Shown here one piece after another: positions 43,907-53,531 of a stretch of DNA of 64,000 nt. The stretch covers positions 1-64,000 of the forward strand of contig JAFYMF010000014.1 in the NCBI GenBank assembly GCA_017556745.1. The letters run 5' to 3'. This DNA is from Clostridia bacterium. GTDB lineage: Bacteria > Bacillota > Clostridia > Oscillospirales > CAG-272. The notes below the pieces were generated by a model that was given only the letters and a program-made list of their open reading frames with translations, had not been told where the DNA came from and searched no databases. Both the position numbers and the translations under genes were made by a program. Numbering within the stretch: the first letter of the stretch is position 1; each line of letters starts with the position of its first letter.

Positions 43907-45040
43907 ATGAAGAAAGAATATAAAATTGGATTGCTCGGATTTGGTAGCATGGGAAAAACACATGCATATTCTGTTTCTGTCCTCCCATATTACCATCCCG
44001 AAATGGATTTTAATGTAAAAATAGAAGGTGTCTGCACCAGATCTCAGGAGAAGAGTGAAGCTGTATGTGAAAAGTATGGATTTTCACGTGCTGTTACCGA
44101 TGAATCCGTTCTGATAAACTCTCCTGATATAGACATAATTGATATCTGTACACCTAACTGTTGTCACGCAGATACTTTGCGTGCAGCAATAAAAGCCGGG
44201 AAAGCTATCTACTGTGAAAAACCGATTTGTACTACTTACAGTGATGCAATAGAGATAGCAAATCTTGCAAAGTCAGCCGGAATCTCCGCTTCAATGGTAT
44301 TTAACAACCGTCATTATCCTATCGTAATGCGTGCAAAGGAAATTATTGATTCAGGCGCTATCGGTAAGCCGGTATCTTTCCACACCTCATTTTTACACGC
44401 TAGCTGTACTGATCCGGAAAAGCCTGCAGGTTGGAAGCAGGATCGCGATATATGCGGTGGCGGTGTACTGTTCGATCTGGGTTCACACGTTATAGATATG
44501 CTCACCTACCTTTGCGGTGAGGTTGCTGATGTTTATGGCAGATCGCAAATACTCTATCCCATAAGACGCGGCAGAGACGGTAACACATGGCATACCAATG
44601 CCGATGAAGCATTTTACATGATCTGCACCATGACATCCGGTGCGGTAGGTACAATTGATATAAGCAAATTAACCGTTGGTACTAACGATGATTTTACATT
44701 TGAACTTTATGGAACTGACGGTGCAATCAAATTCAATATGATGGATCCCGAGTGGCTCTACTATTATGATGCTCGTATCCCGGAAGGCAAGCACGGCGGT
44801 GACAGAGGATGGAAAGCTATAGAATGTATCGGCAGATATCCCGCCCCCGGAGGTACTTTCCCCAACGGACGTTCTCCTGTGGGTTGGCTCAGAGGACATA
44901 TTGAAAGCATGTATAATTTCCTTTACCGTCTCGACCGTGGCATGGAGCAATCTCCTTCGCTTTATGACGGTGCTTATGTTCAAAAGATACTGGATGCGGC
45001 ATATAAGTCAGATGATACGGGTATGAAGATAACTCTTTGA
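43907..45040 (+). CDS. Gfo/Idh/MocA family oxidoreductase (single copy)
   Basis: A 377-residue dehydrogenase unlike the duplicated pair at 15.7-17.9 kb. The Rossmann start is GLLGFGSMGKTHA, the catalytic Lys motif is CEKPICTT, and the second domain carries GGGVLFDLGSHVIDML, the standard DxGxH form with its His. It is likely a sugar or inositol dehydrogenase in the cytoplasm. It starts the transcript that continues into coaE 10 bp downstream, so its link to the housekeeping genes may be positional only. Confidence 0.88.
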   Translation: MKKEYKIGLLGFGSMGKTHAYSVSVLPYYHPEMDFNVKIEGVCTRSQEKSEAVCEKYGFSRAVTDESVLINSPDIDIIDICTPNCCHADTLRAAIKAGKAIYCEKPICTTYSDAIEIANLAKSAGISASMVFNNRHYPIVMRAKEIIDSGAIGKPVSFHTSFLHASCTDPEKPAGWKQDRDICGGGVLFDLGSHVIDMLTYLCGEVADVYGRSQILYPIRRGRDGNTWHTNADEAFYMICTMTSGAVGTIDISKLTVGTNDDFTFELYGTDGAIKFNMMDPEWLYYYDARIPEGKHGGDRGWKAIECIGRYPAPGGTFPNGRSPVGWLRGHIESMYNFLYRLDRGMEQSPSLYDGAYVQKILDAAYKSDDTGMKITL

Positions 45041-45050
45041 GAGGAAAAAT

Positions 45051-45713
45051 ATGATTACTATTGGTTTAACCGGTGGAAGCGGTGCAGGTAAGGGTGCTGT
45101 AGGTAAAATACTTGCTGAATTCAGAATCCCATGCATTGATACCGATGCTGTATATCGCGATGTAACACACGCGGGATCACCATGTATAATGGAGCTGAAA
45201 GATTACTTTGGAGATACAGTTATTACCAAAGACGGACAGCTTAACAGAGCAGCTCTGGCTGACATAGTTTTTAAACCTGGGGCAAGTGACAAGCTGGCCG
45301 CACTTAACCGTATAACACACAAGTATGTGCTCAGAGAGTGTGGAAAGCTTCTGGCTATGTACAGTGAGTCCGGTCACGAGATGGCAGTCGTTGATGCACC
45401 CCAGCTTTACGAAAGTGGTTTTAACAGTCACTGTGAATACGTTATTTCCGTTATCGCAGCCAAAGAAATACGTATTGATCGTATAATGAAACGCGACAAC
45501 ATTTCGTATGAGCAGGCCGAAAAACGTATCAACTCGCAAAGAAGTGATGACTTTTTTACTTCTCACGCGGATTTTGTAATATATAACAACGGTTCTTTAG
45601 ATTCTCTCCGAGAACAAGTGGCTGAAATAATATCCACTATATCAGATCCTGAAGGAAAAGACAGGGAATTATATGGATACTCCCGTTCGGGGTTTAATCC
45701 TTATTTTATGTGA
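45051..45713 (+). CDS. coaE: Dephospho-CoA kinase
   Basis: A 220-residue P-loop kinase for the last step of coenzyme A synthesis. It has GLTGGSGAGKGAV (P-loop, residues 5-17), DTDAVYRDV and DAPQLYESGF, then RDNISYEQAEKRINSQ, all typical. The coding end overlaps possible starts of the next gene, but the GTG start chosen there begins 16 bp after this stop. AGAGGAAAA precedes ATG 45051. Confidence 0.94.
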   Translation: MITIGLTGGSGAGKGAVGKILAEFRIPCIDTDAVYRDVTHAGSPCIMELKDYFGDTVITKDGQLNRAALADIVFKPGASDKLAALNRITHKYVLRECGKLLAMYSESGHEMAVVDAPQLYESGFNSHCEYVISVIAAKEIRIDRIMKRDNISYEQAEKRINSQRSDDFFTSHADFVIYNNGSLDSLREQVAEIISTISDPEGKDRELYGYSRSGFNPYFM

Positions 45714-45729
45714 TCAGTTGGGTGATAAA

Positions 45730-46299
45730 GTGAAACAATCAAATGCTTTAAAGCGCAATTTAGTCATTATAACAATATTGTTACTTTCAATTGCAATTGG
45801 ATTTGCATACGAGTATATGTGGGATCAAATCGAGAGATCTACACATCCTCAGAAGTACAGTGAATATGTTCAGAAATATTCGTCTGAATACGGAGTTCCG
45901 GAATATATAGTTTATTCTGTTATAAAAACAGAAAGCGACTTTCAGAGTAACGTCGTTTCCCATGCCGGTGCTATAGGACTCATGCAGATGATACCTGACA
46001 CATTTGAGTGGTTAGCACAGAAACGAGGCGAAAGTTATGACACCGGGCTTCTGTACGACCCCGAGACAAATATAAAATACGGGACTTATTTCCTGTCTTA
46101 TCTGTATGCTGAATACGGAAACTGGAGCACGGTTTTTGCTGCGTACAACTGCGGAATGGGTAAGGTAAATGAATGGATAGCAGGAAACGAGTATTCCGAC
46201 GAATACGGTAATCTTACAGAGATCCCAATAATAGAAACCAGGGATTACGTTAAAAAAATAAATAAGGCAATCGATTTATATAAAAAGTTATACTATTAA
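45730..46299 (+). CDS. Lytic transglycosylase (Slt-type) with N-terminal membrane anchor
   Basis: A 189-residue protein. Residues about 10-28 are one membrane helix (NLVIITILLLSIAIGFAY), followed by a soluble lysozyme-like domain: EYIVYSVIKTESDF (catalytic Glu), SHAGAIGLMQMIPDT, NIKYGTYFLSYLY, FAAYNCGMGKVNEW. It cuts peptidoglycan glycan strands, leaving 1,6-anhydro ends, on the outer face of the membrane. The GTG at 45730 with GGGTGA upstream is preferred; ATG 45673 would add 19 polar residues and overlap coaE by 41 bp. Confidence 0.9.
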   Translation: MKQSNALKRNLVIITILLLSIAIGFAYEYMWDQIERSTHPQKYSEYVQKYSSEYGVPEYIVYSVIKTESDFQSNVVSHAGAIGLMQMIPDTFEWLAQKRGESYDTGLLYDPETNIKYGTYFLSYLYAEYGNWSTVFAAYNCGMGKVNEWIAGNEYSDEYGNLTEIPIIETRDYVKKINKAIDLYKKLYY

Positions 46300-46318
46300 C
46301 TGAAAGGTTGAAGCAACA

Positions 46319-47689
46319 ATGAGTATTAAGGACAAGCTTATGTACAAAAAAAAGAGCTCTTACGATGTGTATACAGGTGAAACAGTTGATAAGATCCGTG
46401 AGTATTCAGCTGAATACGTTTCTTTCCTTGACAGAGCAAAGACAGAAAGAGAGACCGTTGTGGCTTCTATTGAGCTTCTCGAGAAGAACGGATTTTCACA
46501 ATATAAATTAGGTGACAAGATAAATCCCGGTGATAAGCTCTACTACAACAACAGGGGAAAGTGCCTCTTTGCTTTTACAATTGGTAAAGAAAGCCTTGAA
46601 AAAGGTATTCGTATTTGCGCGGCTCATCTCGATTCTCCGCGTCTTGATCTTAAGCAGATTCCTCTGTTCGAAGACAGTGGATTCGGATATCTTAAGACAC
46701 ATTATTACGGTGGTATAAAGAAATACCAGTGGACCGCTATTCCCCTTGCTCTCCACGGTGTAGTTGCGCTCAAAACCGGCGAGGTTATTAATATAGTTAT
46801 CGGAGAGGATGAAAACGATCCTGTATTCTGTATTACCGATCTTCTTCCTCATCTTGGCAGAGCACAGATGGAAAAGCCTCTTGGTAAAGCAATCACAGGT
46901 GAAGGACTCAATATTCTCATAGGCAGCGAACCTTGTGAAGGTGAGGAACATGATGCCGTTAAGATTAATATGATGCGCATTCTCAATGAGAAATACGGTA
47001 TTGTTGAGGAAGATTTCCTTAGTGCAGAACTCAGTGCAGTACCTGCCGATAAGGCTCGTGATCTCGGTCTCGATCGTTCTCTTATTTTAGCTTACGGACA
47101 CGATGACAGATGTTGTTCCTATCCCGCACTTACCGCTCTTGTAGAAAATGATTCTGAGCACACTGTTATCTGTGTTCTTGCTGATAAAGAAGAGATCGGT
47201 AGCGAAGGTAATACCGGTATGAAGAGTAGTCTTCTGCGCGATCTTATCGATGAGCTTTCTGCATCACTCAATGCAGATCCAATTGTTGTCCGCGCAAATT
47301 CTCTCTGCCTCTCTGCAGATGTATCCGCTGCGTACGACCCTCTTTACTCAGAAGTATACGAAAAGACCAACAGCGCAATGCTTAATGGCGGCGTTGTAAT
47401 GATGAAATACACCGGTCACGCAGGTAAAGCTTCTTCCAATGATGCAAGAGCTGAATATATTGCATCCCTCAGAGCTATGTTCGATGAATGTGGTGTTCAC
47501 TGGCAAACCGCGGAGCTTGGTAAAGTTGATGAAGGCGGCGGAGGAACCGTTGCAATGTATATTGCAGATATTAACATTGATACAATCGATCTTGGTGTTC
47601 CGGTTTTGTCTATGCATGCACCTTTGGAGGTCATCGCAAAGAACGATCTCTATTCCGCACACCTTGCATTTTTAGCATTTTGTAAATAA
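46319..47689 (+). CDS. M18 family aminopeptidase
   Basis: A 456-residue metallo-aminopeptidase that removes N-terminal acidic residues from peptides. Metal ligands and catalytic residues are visible: CAAHLDSPRLDLK (His and Asp nearby), FKTHYYGG-like LKTHYYGGIKKYQW, YGHDDRCCSYPAL, DKEEIGSEGNTGM (Glu-Glu pair), and the C-terminal SMHAPLEVIAKNDL with its His. Cytoplasmic, probably a large oligomer. ATG 46319 is 19 bp after the transglycosylase gene. Confidence 0.94.
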   Translation: MSIKDKLMYKKKSSYDVYTGETVDKIREYSAEYVSFLDRAKTERETVVASIELLEKNGFSQYKLGDKINPGDKLYYNNRGKCLFAFTIGKESLEKGIRICAAHLDSPRLDLKQIPLFEDSGFGYLKTHYYGGIKKYQWTAIPLALHGVVALKTGEVINIVIGEDENDPVFCITDLLPHLGRAQMEKPLGKAITGEGLNILIGSEPCEGEEHDAVKINMMRILNEKYGIVEEDFLSAELSAVPADKARDLGLDRSLILAYGHDDRCCSYPALTALVENDSEHTVICVLADKEEIGSEGNTGMKSSLLRDLIDELSASLNADPIVVRANSLCLSADVSAAYDPLYSEVYEKTNSAMLNGGVVMMKYTGHAGKASSNDARAEYIASLRAMFDECGVHWQTAELGKVDEGGGGTVAMYIADINIDTIDLGVPVLSMHAPLEVIAKNDLYSAHLAFLAFCK

Positions 47690-47707
47690 TAATCCGAGGA
47701 ATATGTA

Positions 47708-48781
47708 ATGTTTTCTAAACTCCGTGATGCTCAGATAAGATTTGAAAAAATTGAAGAAAGTATTGCTGATGTTTCGATTATGTCAAATCAGCAGGAGTAT
47801 GCAAAGCTCATGAAGGAGCACAAACAGCTTGCTCCCATAATAGCTAAGTTTCGAGAATATACTCAGCTTGAGTCCGATTTAAACGGCGCCCTTGAAATGT
47901 TAAATGAAGCAGGCGGCGATACAGAGATGAAAGAGATGGCAGAAGAGGAGATCTCCTCCTGCAGAAAATCTCTCGAGGTTATATCGGAAGAGCTCAAGAT
48001 ACTTCTCCTTCCCAAAGATCCCAATGATGACAAGAATGTTGTTATTGAGATCAGAGCGGGAGCGGGCGGAGACGAGGCTGCACTTTTTGCCTATGTTCTC
48101 TACCGAATGTATAATATGTATGCTGACTCAAAGGGTTATAAGACAGAGCTTGTATCGTGTAACGATACAGAGCTTGGCGGTTTTAGAGAAGTAACCTTTA
48201 TGATAAGCGGTGATGGAGCATATTCAAGATTCAAATTTGAAAGCGGTGTTCACAGAGTACAGAGAGTACCTGAAACCGAAACATCTGGCCGAATCCACAC
48301 CTCTACCGCTACAGTAGCTGTGCTTCCGGAGGCAGAAGATGTTGAGATCGAGATAAATCCCTCTGATCTTCAAATTGATACAATAAAGAGTAGTGGCGCA
48401 GGCGGACAGCATGTTAATAAAACCGAATCTGCCATTAGAATGATACACAAACCTACCGGTATTGTTGTTGAGTGTCAGGATGAAAGAAGCCAGTTTAAAA
48501 ACAGAGATAAAGCTCTTAAAATACTTAAGGCTAAACTCTATGATATCAAGCTTTCAGAGCAAACAGACAAAATTGCTTCAGAAAGAAAAGCGCAGATCGG
48601 AACCGGTGACAGAAGTGAAAGAATAAGAACCTATAACTATCCTCAAAGCAGAATAACCGATCACCGTATCGGCGTTACAGTTCATTCACTTGAGAATTTT
48701 CTTAACGGTGATATAGATGATATGATAGATGCACTCATCACAGCGGACACCGCTGAAAAACTCAAATCCAGCGAGATATGA
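47708..48781 (+). CDS. prfA: Peptide chain release factor 1
   Basis: A 357-residue class I release factor. The GGQ loop that triggers peptide release is in SSGAGGQHVNKTESAIR (about residues 224-240); EIRAGAGGDEAALFA and RVPETETSGRIHTSTATVAVLPE are typical of RF1. The codon-recognition tripeptide of RF1 lies in the last motif region. It reads UAA and UAG stops. A CCGAGGAA site precedes ATG 47708; it is 18 bp downstream of the M18 gene. Confidence 0.95.
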   Translation: MFSKLRDAQIRFEKIEESIADVSIMSNQQEYAKLMKEHKQLAPIIAKFREYTQLESDLNGALEMLNEAGGDTEMKEMAEEEISSCRKSLEVISEELKILLLPKDPNDDKNVVIEIRAGAGGDEAALFAYVLYRMYNMYADSKGYKTELVSCNDTELGGFREVTFMISGDGAYSRFKFESGVHRVQRVPETETSGRIHTSTATVAVLPEAEDVEIEINPSDLQIDTIKSSGAGGQHVNKTESAIRMIHKPTGIVVECQDERSQFKNRDKALKILKAKLYDIKLSEQTDKIASERKAQIGTGDRSERIRTYNYPQSRITDHRIGVTVHSLENFLNGDIDDMIDALITADTAEKLKSSEI

Positions 48782-48785
48782 TTTT

Positions 48786-49826
48786 ATGAATACAGAAACG
48801 ATAGTTATAAGATCCGATGCAGATTTCCCTCATCTTGAGAGAGCAGGGGAAATCCTCCGCACAAGCGGACTTGTGGCATTCCCAACAGAAACCGTATACG
48901 GTCTCGGCGGCAATGCTCTCGACAAGACTGCGTCAAAAAAGATATATGCTGCAAAAGGTCGGCCAAGCGATAATCCTCTCATCGTTCATATCGCAACTCC
49001 GGAGGAAGCAGAAAAGTACTGCATTACAAACAAACTGTATTATGAGCTTGCATCATCATTTATGCCCGGGCCTCTTACAATAATTCTTCCGAAAAAATAT
49101 ATTGATGGTATTCCTGTCATTCCGGACGAAACGACAGGTGGACTTGACAGCGTTGCAATTCGTTGTCCTGCCGATCCAATAGCCCATAAGCTTATTGTAT
49201 ATGCAGATGTTCCCATTGCGGCCCCATCAGCTAATACCTCTGGCAGTCCTTCTCCTACATCAGCTACCCATGTAATACATGATCTAAATAATAAGATCGA
49301 TATGATAATCGACGGCGGAGAATCTGTATTCGGTCTTGAATCAACAGTAATACGTATTGACGGAGATACAATATACTTACTTCGTCCGGGTGCGGTTACT
49401 GCTGAACAGTTGTCTATTTTTGCAAATAAGCTCGTTATTGCAGATGAACATCTCAAAGAAGGTGAACAGCCTCTTTCGCCCGGAATGAAGTATAAACATT
49501 ATGCACCGAGCAAACCACTATACCTTGTTTCAGGTGATGAAGAACTAGTACTTGATTTTTTCAAAGAAAAACAAAAAGAAGAAAACTGCGCTATCATCTG
49601 TTACGATGAAGACGCAAAATTTCTTAATCCCGATAATTTATTTTTACTCGGTAAACAACGTGATCTACTGTCACACGCACACAGACTTTTTGATTTTCTC
49701 AGAAAAACCGATGTGACAGATACATCTGTAATTTATGCCAGACTTCCAAGTAAAGAGGGAATTGGCCTTGCACTATATAACAGACTTATTCGTGCCGCAG
49801 GGCACAATATAATCAATCTTAAGTAA
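48786..49826 (+). CDS. Threonylcarbamoyl-AMP synthase (Sua5 type)
   Basis: A 346-residue protein with two domains. The YrdC-like half has GLVAFPTETVYGLGGNA and KGRPSDNPLIVHI, the Lys-Arg ATP-binding segment, and SANTSGSPSPTSA. The C-terminal half (LSPGMKYKHYAPSKPLYLV) is the SUA5 domain of the long form. It makes threonylcarbamoyl-AMP for the t6A37 modification of tRNA. ATG 48786 lies 4 bp after prfA; its binding site is weak, so coupling to prfA translation is likely. prfA-sua5 order is common in clostridia. Confidence 0.94.
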   Translation: MNTETIVIRSDADFPHLERAGEILRTSGLVAFPTETVYGLGGNALDKTASKKIYAAKGRPSDNPLIVHIATPEEAEKYCITNKLYYELASSFMPGPLTIILPKKYIDGIPVIPDETTGGLDSVAIRCPADPIAHKLIVYADVPIAAPSANTSGSPSPTSATHVIHDLNNKIDMIIDGGESVFGLESTVIRIDGDTIYLLRPGAVTAEQLSIFANKLVIADEHLKEGEQPLSPGMKYKHYAPSKPLYLVSGDEELVLDFFKEKQKEENCAIICYDEDAKFLNPDNLFLLGKQRDLLSHAHRLFDFLRKTDVTDTSVIYARLPSKEGIGLALYNRLIRAAGHNIINLK

Positions 49827-49836
49827 AGGTGATACA

Positions 49837-52080
49837 ATGGCGAGAAAGAAAACAACAGGCATTTTGCCTGTCCCTATACAGGTTGCTGAAATTTCGCAAC
49901 AGCCGATCACAGATACGATTGAAAAAAATTATATGCCATACGTTATGAGCGTTATTATCTCCCGTGCAATACCGGAGATTGATGGTTTTAAGCCGTCTCA
50001 CAGAAAACTGCTCTATACGATGTATAAGATGGGACTTCTCACCGGTCCAAGAACAAAGAGTGCAAATGTTGTCGGCCAGACAATGCGACTCAATCCCCAC
50101 GGCGATATGGCTATCTATGAAACAATGGTAAGACTCACGCGTGGTTACGAAGCTTTACTCCACCCGTTCGTTGATTCCAAAGGTGGTTTCGGAAAGCAAT
50201 ACAGCCGTGACATGGCATTCTCTGCATCAAGATATACAGAGGTAAAACTTGCACCCATATGTGCCGAGTTATTCTCCGGAATTGATAAGGATGCTGTTGA
50301 TCTTGTCGATAACTACGACAACACCACAAAAGAACCGACCTTGCTCCCAACCACTTTCCCAAATGTTCTCGTTTCACCTAACAGTGGAATTGCGGTAGGT
50401 ATGGCATCATCTATCTGTTCGTTCAATCTTTCTGAAGTTTGCGACGGTACGATAGCATTACTGAAGAATCCAAACACAAGCATTGATAAAATCCTAGATA
50501 TAATAAAAGCTCCCGATTTTTCAGGCGGTGGATATATTATCTATGATAGGGAACAGCTGAAAGACATTTATCTGACCGGACGCGGAAGTTTCAAACTGAG
50601 AGCAAGATACGTATACAAGAAAGAAAGTAACTGCATAGAAATAGTTCAGATACCTTACTCAACATCAATAGAGCTTATCATGAAGAAAATTATCGACATG
50701 ATAAAGGAAGGTAAGCTGAAAGAAATAAGTGACATTCGAGACGAAATAGACTTTGACGGATTTAAGCTTACTATAGACCTCAGACGCGGAGTTGATCCGG
50801 ATAAGTTAATGTCTAAGTTATTCAAGACTACACCTCTTGAGGACGATTTCGGATGTAACTTCAACATTCTGGTTGACGGTGCCCCTCGCCTTATGGGAAT
50901 CATTGAGATTCTAAAGGAATGGATACTGTTCAGAATGAACTGTTATCGCAGGGAGCTAACTTATGACCTCAACAAGAAAAAAGACAAACTCCATCTGCTT
51001 CTCGGCCTCGGAAAAATACTCCTCGATATTGATAAGGCAATCAAGATCGTAAGAGAAACCGAAAATGAGTCAGATGTTGTTCCGAACCTTGCAAAAGGAT
51101 TTAATATTGACACAACCCAGGCTGAATATATTGCTGAAATAAAACTCAGAAATCTCAATAGAGAATATATACTCAATCGAATAAAAGAGATTGAGTCTCT
51201 CCAAAAAGACATTGCAGAGATAGAAGAGATTATAGGTGACGATATTAAACTTAAATCCGAAATAGCAAAGCAACTGACCCAGATAAAGAAAAAATATGGG
51301 GCTCCGAGAAAAACTCAGCTTCTCTATGCCGATGATATTACCCAATACACCGAGTCTGAAGACGATGAGTCAATGGATGTACACGTTGTATTTACAAGAG
51401 AAGGTTATTTTAAACAAATAACTCATAAATCTCTACGCGGTAATGATGAGCAAAAGCTCAAAGACGGTGATGAGATCGTGTTTGAGAAAGATATATCAAA
51501 CAAAGAAGATCTTCTGTTCTTCTCTGATCGCTTCAAGGCCTATAAAGCCAAGGTATCAGATTTTGAAGTGGTTAAGGCTTCCGTTTTCGGTGATTACGTT
51601 CCTGCAAAGCTTGGTTTTGAAGACGGTGAGCGTGTTATTTCCATGATTATCCCGGACGGATACAAGGGAACAAGCAACGTGATTTTTATTTATGAAAACG
51701 GAAAGTGTGCAAAAGTTCCTCTGTCTGCTTATCAAACAAAGAGCAACAGAAGAATGCTTACGGGTGCATACTCAGATGTCTCGCCTCTTGTTGCGGCAAT
51801 CCTTGAAGAAGAAGTCAAGGATATTGCAATAATATCCAATGTTTCGCGAGCCATCATAATTTCAAGTTCGATAATACCACTAAAATCCACGCGTTCAACA
51901 CAAGGCGTCTCGGTATTTAAAATAAAGGGAGTGCAGAAGATAGTCGCGGCTACAGATGTCCTCGAAAAATACTGTACAACACCGTCTCGTTACAAAAAGA
52001 CAAAAATACCAGCTTCCGGTACTATTCTTGAAGAAAAAGACATAGAACTTGGACAAGTATCGATAACAGATCTTGAATAA
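49837..52080 (+). CDS. Type IIA topoisomerase subunit A (ParC/GyrA-like)
   Basis: A 747-residue subunit A. It has YVMSVIISRAIPEIDGFKPSHRKLLY (the winged-helix region; QR of GyrA is SH here), KSANVVGQTMRLNPHGD, and the active-site Tyr in FSASRYTEVKLAP, followed by NLP-like SPNSGIAVGMASSICSFNL. The coiled-coil and a short C-terminal propeller follow, without a clear GyrA box, so ParC-type is more likely. Its ATPase partner (subunit B) is not in the window. It starts 10 bp after the Sua5 gene with AAAGGTGA upstream. Confidence 0.9.
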   Translation: MARKKTTGILPVPIQVAEISQQPITDTIEKNYMPYVMSVIISRAIPEIDGFKPSHRKLLYTMYKMGLLTGPRTKSANVVGQTMRLNPHGDMAIYETMVRLTRGYEALLHPFVDSKGGFGKQYSRDMAFSASRYTEVKLAPICAELFSGIDKDAVDLVDNYDNTTKEPTLLPTTFPNVLVSPNSGIAVGMASSICSFNLSEVCDGTIALLKNPNTSIDKILDIIKAPDFSGGGYIIYDREQLKDIYLTGRGSFKLRARYVYKKESNCIEIVQIPYSTSIELIMKKIIDMIKEGKLKEISDIRDEIDFDGFKLTIDLRRGVDPDKLMSKLFKTTPLEDDFGCNFNILVDGAPRLMGIIEILKEWILFRMNCYRRELTYDLNKKKDKLHLLLGLGKILLDIDKAIKIVRETENESDVVPNLAKGFNIDTTQAEYIAEIKLRNLNREYILNRIKEIESLQKDIAEIEEIIGDDIKLKSEIAKQLTQIKKKYGAPRKTQLLYADDITQYTESEDDESMDVHVVFTREGYFKQITHKSLRGNDEQKLKDGDEIVFEKDISNKEDLLFFSDRFKAYKAKVSDFEVVKASVFGDYVPAKLGFEDGERVISMIIPDGYKGTSNVIFIYENGKCAKVPLSAYQTKSNRRMLTGAYSDVSPLVAAILEEEVKDIAIISNVSRAIIISSSIIPLKSTRSTQGVSVFKIKGVQKIVAATDVLEKYCTTPSRYKKTKIPASGTILEEKDIELGQVSITDLE

Positions 52081-52108
52081 AAGTTATAATTTGAAAGGAA
52101 TAAGTAAA

Positions 52109-52300
52109 ATGGCTACCAAAAAGAAAAACAATAATAAGAAGGTTCGTACCCCCAAAACTCCTCTTAGAGTTATTCTTGTGAGAATTCTTGCGATCATACT
52201 CGCAGCAATGATGGTCGTTACAGTTGCTTACTATCTGTTCCCGGTATTTTCATATGCTATCCCTGATGCTATTTCCGCTCAGAGTAGTCTCATAATCTAA
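52109..52300 (+). CDS. Small single-span membrane protein, unknown
   Basis: A 63-residue protein with a strongly basic, Lys/Asn-rich N-terminus (MATKKKNNNKKVRTPKTPLR), one membrane helix (VRILAIILAAMMVVTVAYYLF, about residues 26-46) and a short outside tail. ATG 52109 is preceded by GAAAGGAA. It lies between the topoisomerase and the FKBP lipoprotein. The positive-inside rule puts the N-terminus in the cytoplasm. No family recognised. Confidence 0.7.
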   Translation: MATKKKNNNKKVRTPKTPLRVILVRILAIILAAMMVVTVAYYLFPVFSYAIPDAISAQSSLII

Positions 52301-52319
52301 ATATAAAAGGATTATAAAT

Positions 52320-53474
52320 ATGAAACTAATTTCTGTAATACTTATTTTTGTATTAACAGTGTGTTGTTTTGTTGGATGCGGTAACGATTCCGGTGATAAT
52401 CACGAAACAACTGTACCGACAGATACAACGGTAAGTGATACTACCGAATTTAAAGTTGAGGAAATACCGGAAGAGAAGTCTTTATATGATTTGGATTTCC
52501 CTTATAATGAATACATTGTTTTGGATGATTATTCAAGTACTCCCCTAAAAATCTCAAAGAAGTTCATCGTTGATGACGATTTTGTTAACACGGCCTTACT
52601 GTCTGAAACTGTTTCTTACGGATATGTAGACAGAGATGATTCCCTCACTGCTATTGAAAAGGGCCATGCTGTATCTATTGATTTTGAAAGCACAATTAAT
52701 GGTGAAGAATACAGCGGTGGAAGTCAAAGTGATTTTATCATACTTATCGGAGCCGATATGTTTCTTCCTGAAATTGAGAATGCATTAATTGGAAAATCTT
52801 CCGGTGAGTCGTTTGAAATATCAGCAACGTTCTCGGATGACTATTATATCCCGACTCTTTGTGGTAAAACAGCAGATTTTTATGTCACGGTTAATTACTT
52901 TGGTACTCCCAGTGAAGTTACCGATGAAATGGTTAAAGAGTTAAACATTGAGGGATACCAAACCGTAGAAGATATTAAAAAATTCTACTTCGAGTTTTAT
53001 ACCGAATATTATGAGTCACTTTATGCGGCGGAGTTAAACGAGAGTATATGGAATTTACTGTTTGATTCAGCAGAGATCATAAAGTTACCTGTCTGTGACC
53101 GCGTTGATTATTGTAACAGTATGATAGAGTACTTTACCGCCATAGCAAAGTCATATGGTTATGAATATTCCGATTTTGTTGAAGCGCAAGGTTATACAGA
53201 GGACGAATTTTACAAACATCTTTACGTGAATCTTTCAAAAGATGCCATAGAGCAGAAATTGATCCTTTCCGCTGTTTGCAGCAGGGAAGAAATACCGCTT
53301 AAAATTACTCAAGAAGAATACGGTCGTTACGTTAATGATAATTATAGTTCATTCGGTTATTCTTCTCCCGATGAATTTGAGACCGTTCTCGGTCGTATGA
53401 ATATTGAGGATTCCGTCCTCTTTGATAAGGTTATAAACACTTTAGTCGAAAGACTTAACATCATCGAAGAATAA
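52320..53474 (+). CDS. Lipoprotein with FKBP-type / trigger-factor-like peptidyl-prolyl isomerase domain
   Basis: A 384-residue extracytoplasmic lipoprotein. The lipobox is FVGC with Cys20, then a Thr-rich linker. An FKBP-like domain spans about residues 110-200 (AIEKGHAVSIDFESTINGE, FIILIGADMFLPEIENALIGKSSGE), followed by a helical trigger-factor-like C-terminal part (EVTDEMVKELNIEGY...). It probably helps fold secreted proteins. ATG 52320 follows AAAAGGATT, 19 bp after the small membrane gene. It closes the long plus-strand run. Confidence 0.88.
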   Translation: MKLISVILIFVLTVCCFVGCGNDSGDNHETTVPTDTTVSDTTEFKVEEIPEEKSLYDLDFPYNEYIVLDDYSSTPLKISKKFIVDDDFVNTALLSETVSYGYVDRDDSLTAIEKGHAVSIDFESTINGEEYSGGSQSDFIILIGADMFLPEIENALIGKSSGESFEISATFSDDYYIPTLCGKTADFYVTVNYFGTPSEVTDEMVKELNIEGYQTVEDIKKFYFEFYTEYYESLYAAELNESIWNLLFDSAEIIKLPVCDRVDYCNSMIEYFTAIAKSYGYEYSDFVEAQGYTEDEFYKHLYVNLSKDAIEQKLILSAVCSREEIPLKITQEEYGRYVNDNYSSFGYSSPDEFETVLGRMNIEDSVLFDKVINTLVERLNIIEE

Positions 53475-53481
53475 TCAGATA

Positions 53482-53517
53482 AAAAAATTGGAAGAACATA
53501 AGTTCTTCCAATTTTTT
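53482..53517. terminator. Bidirectional terminator between converging operons
   Basis: A perfect 16-bp stem (AAAAAATTGGAAGAAC / GTTCTTCCAATTTTTT) with an ATAA loop. It serves the FKBP gene (plus) and the DUF1667 gene (minus). Confidence 0.9.
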
Positions 53518-53531
53518 ATTATTTCATTATT

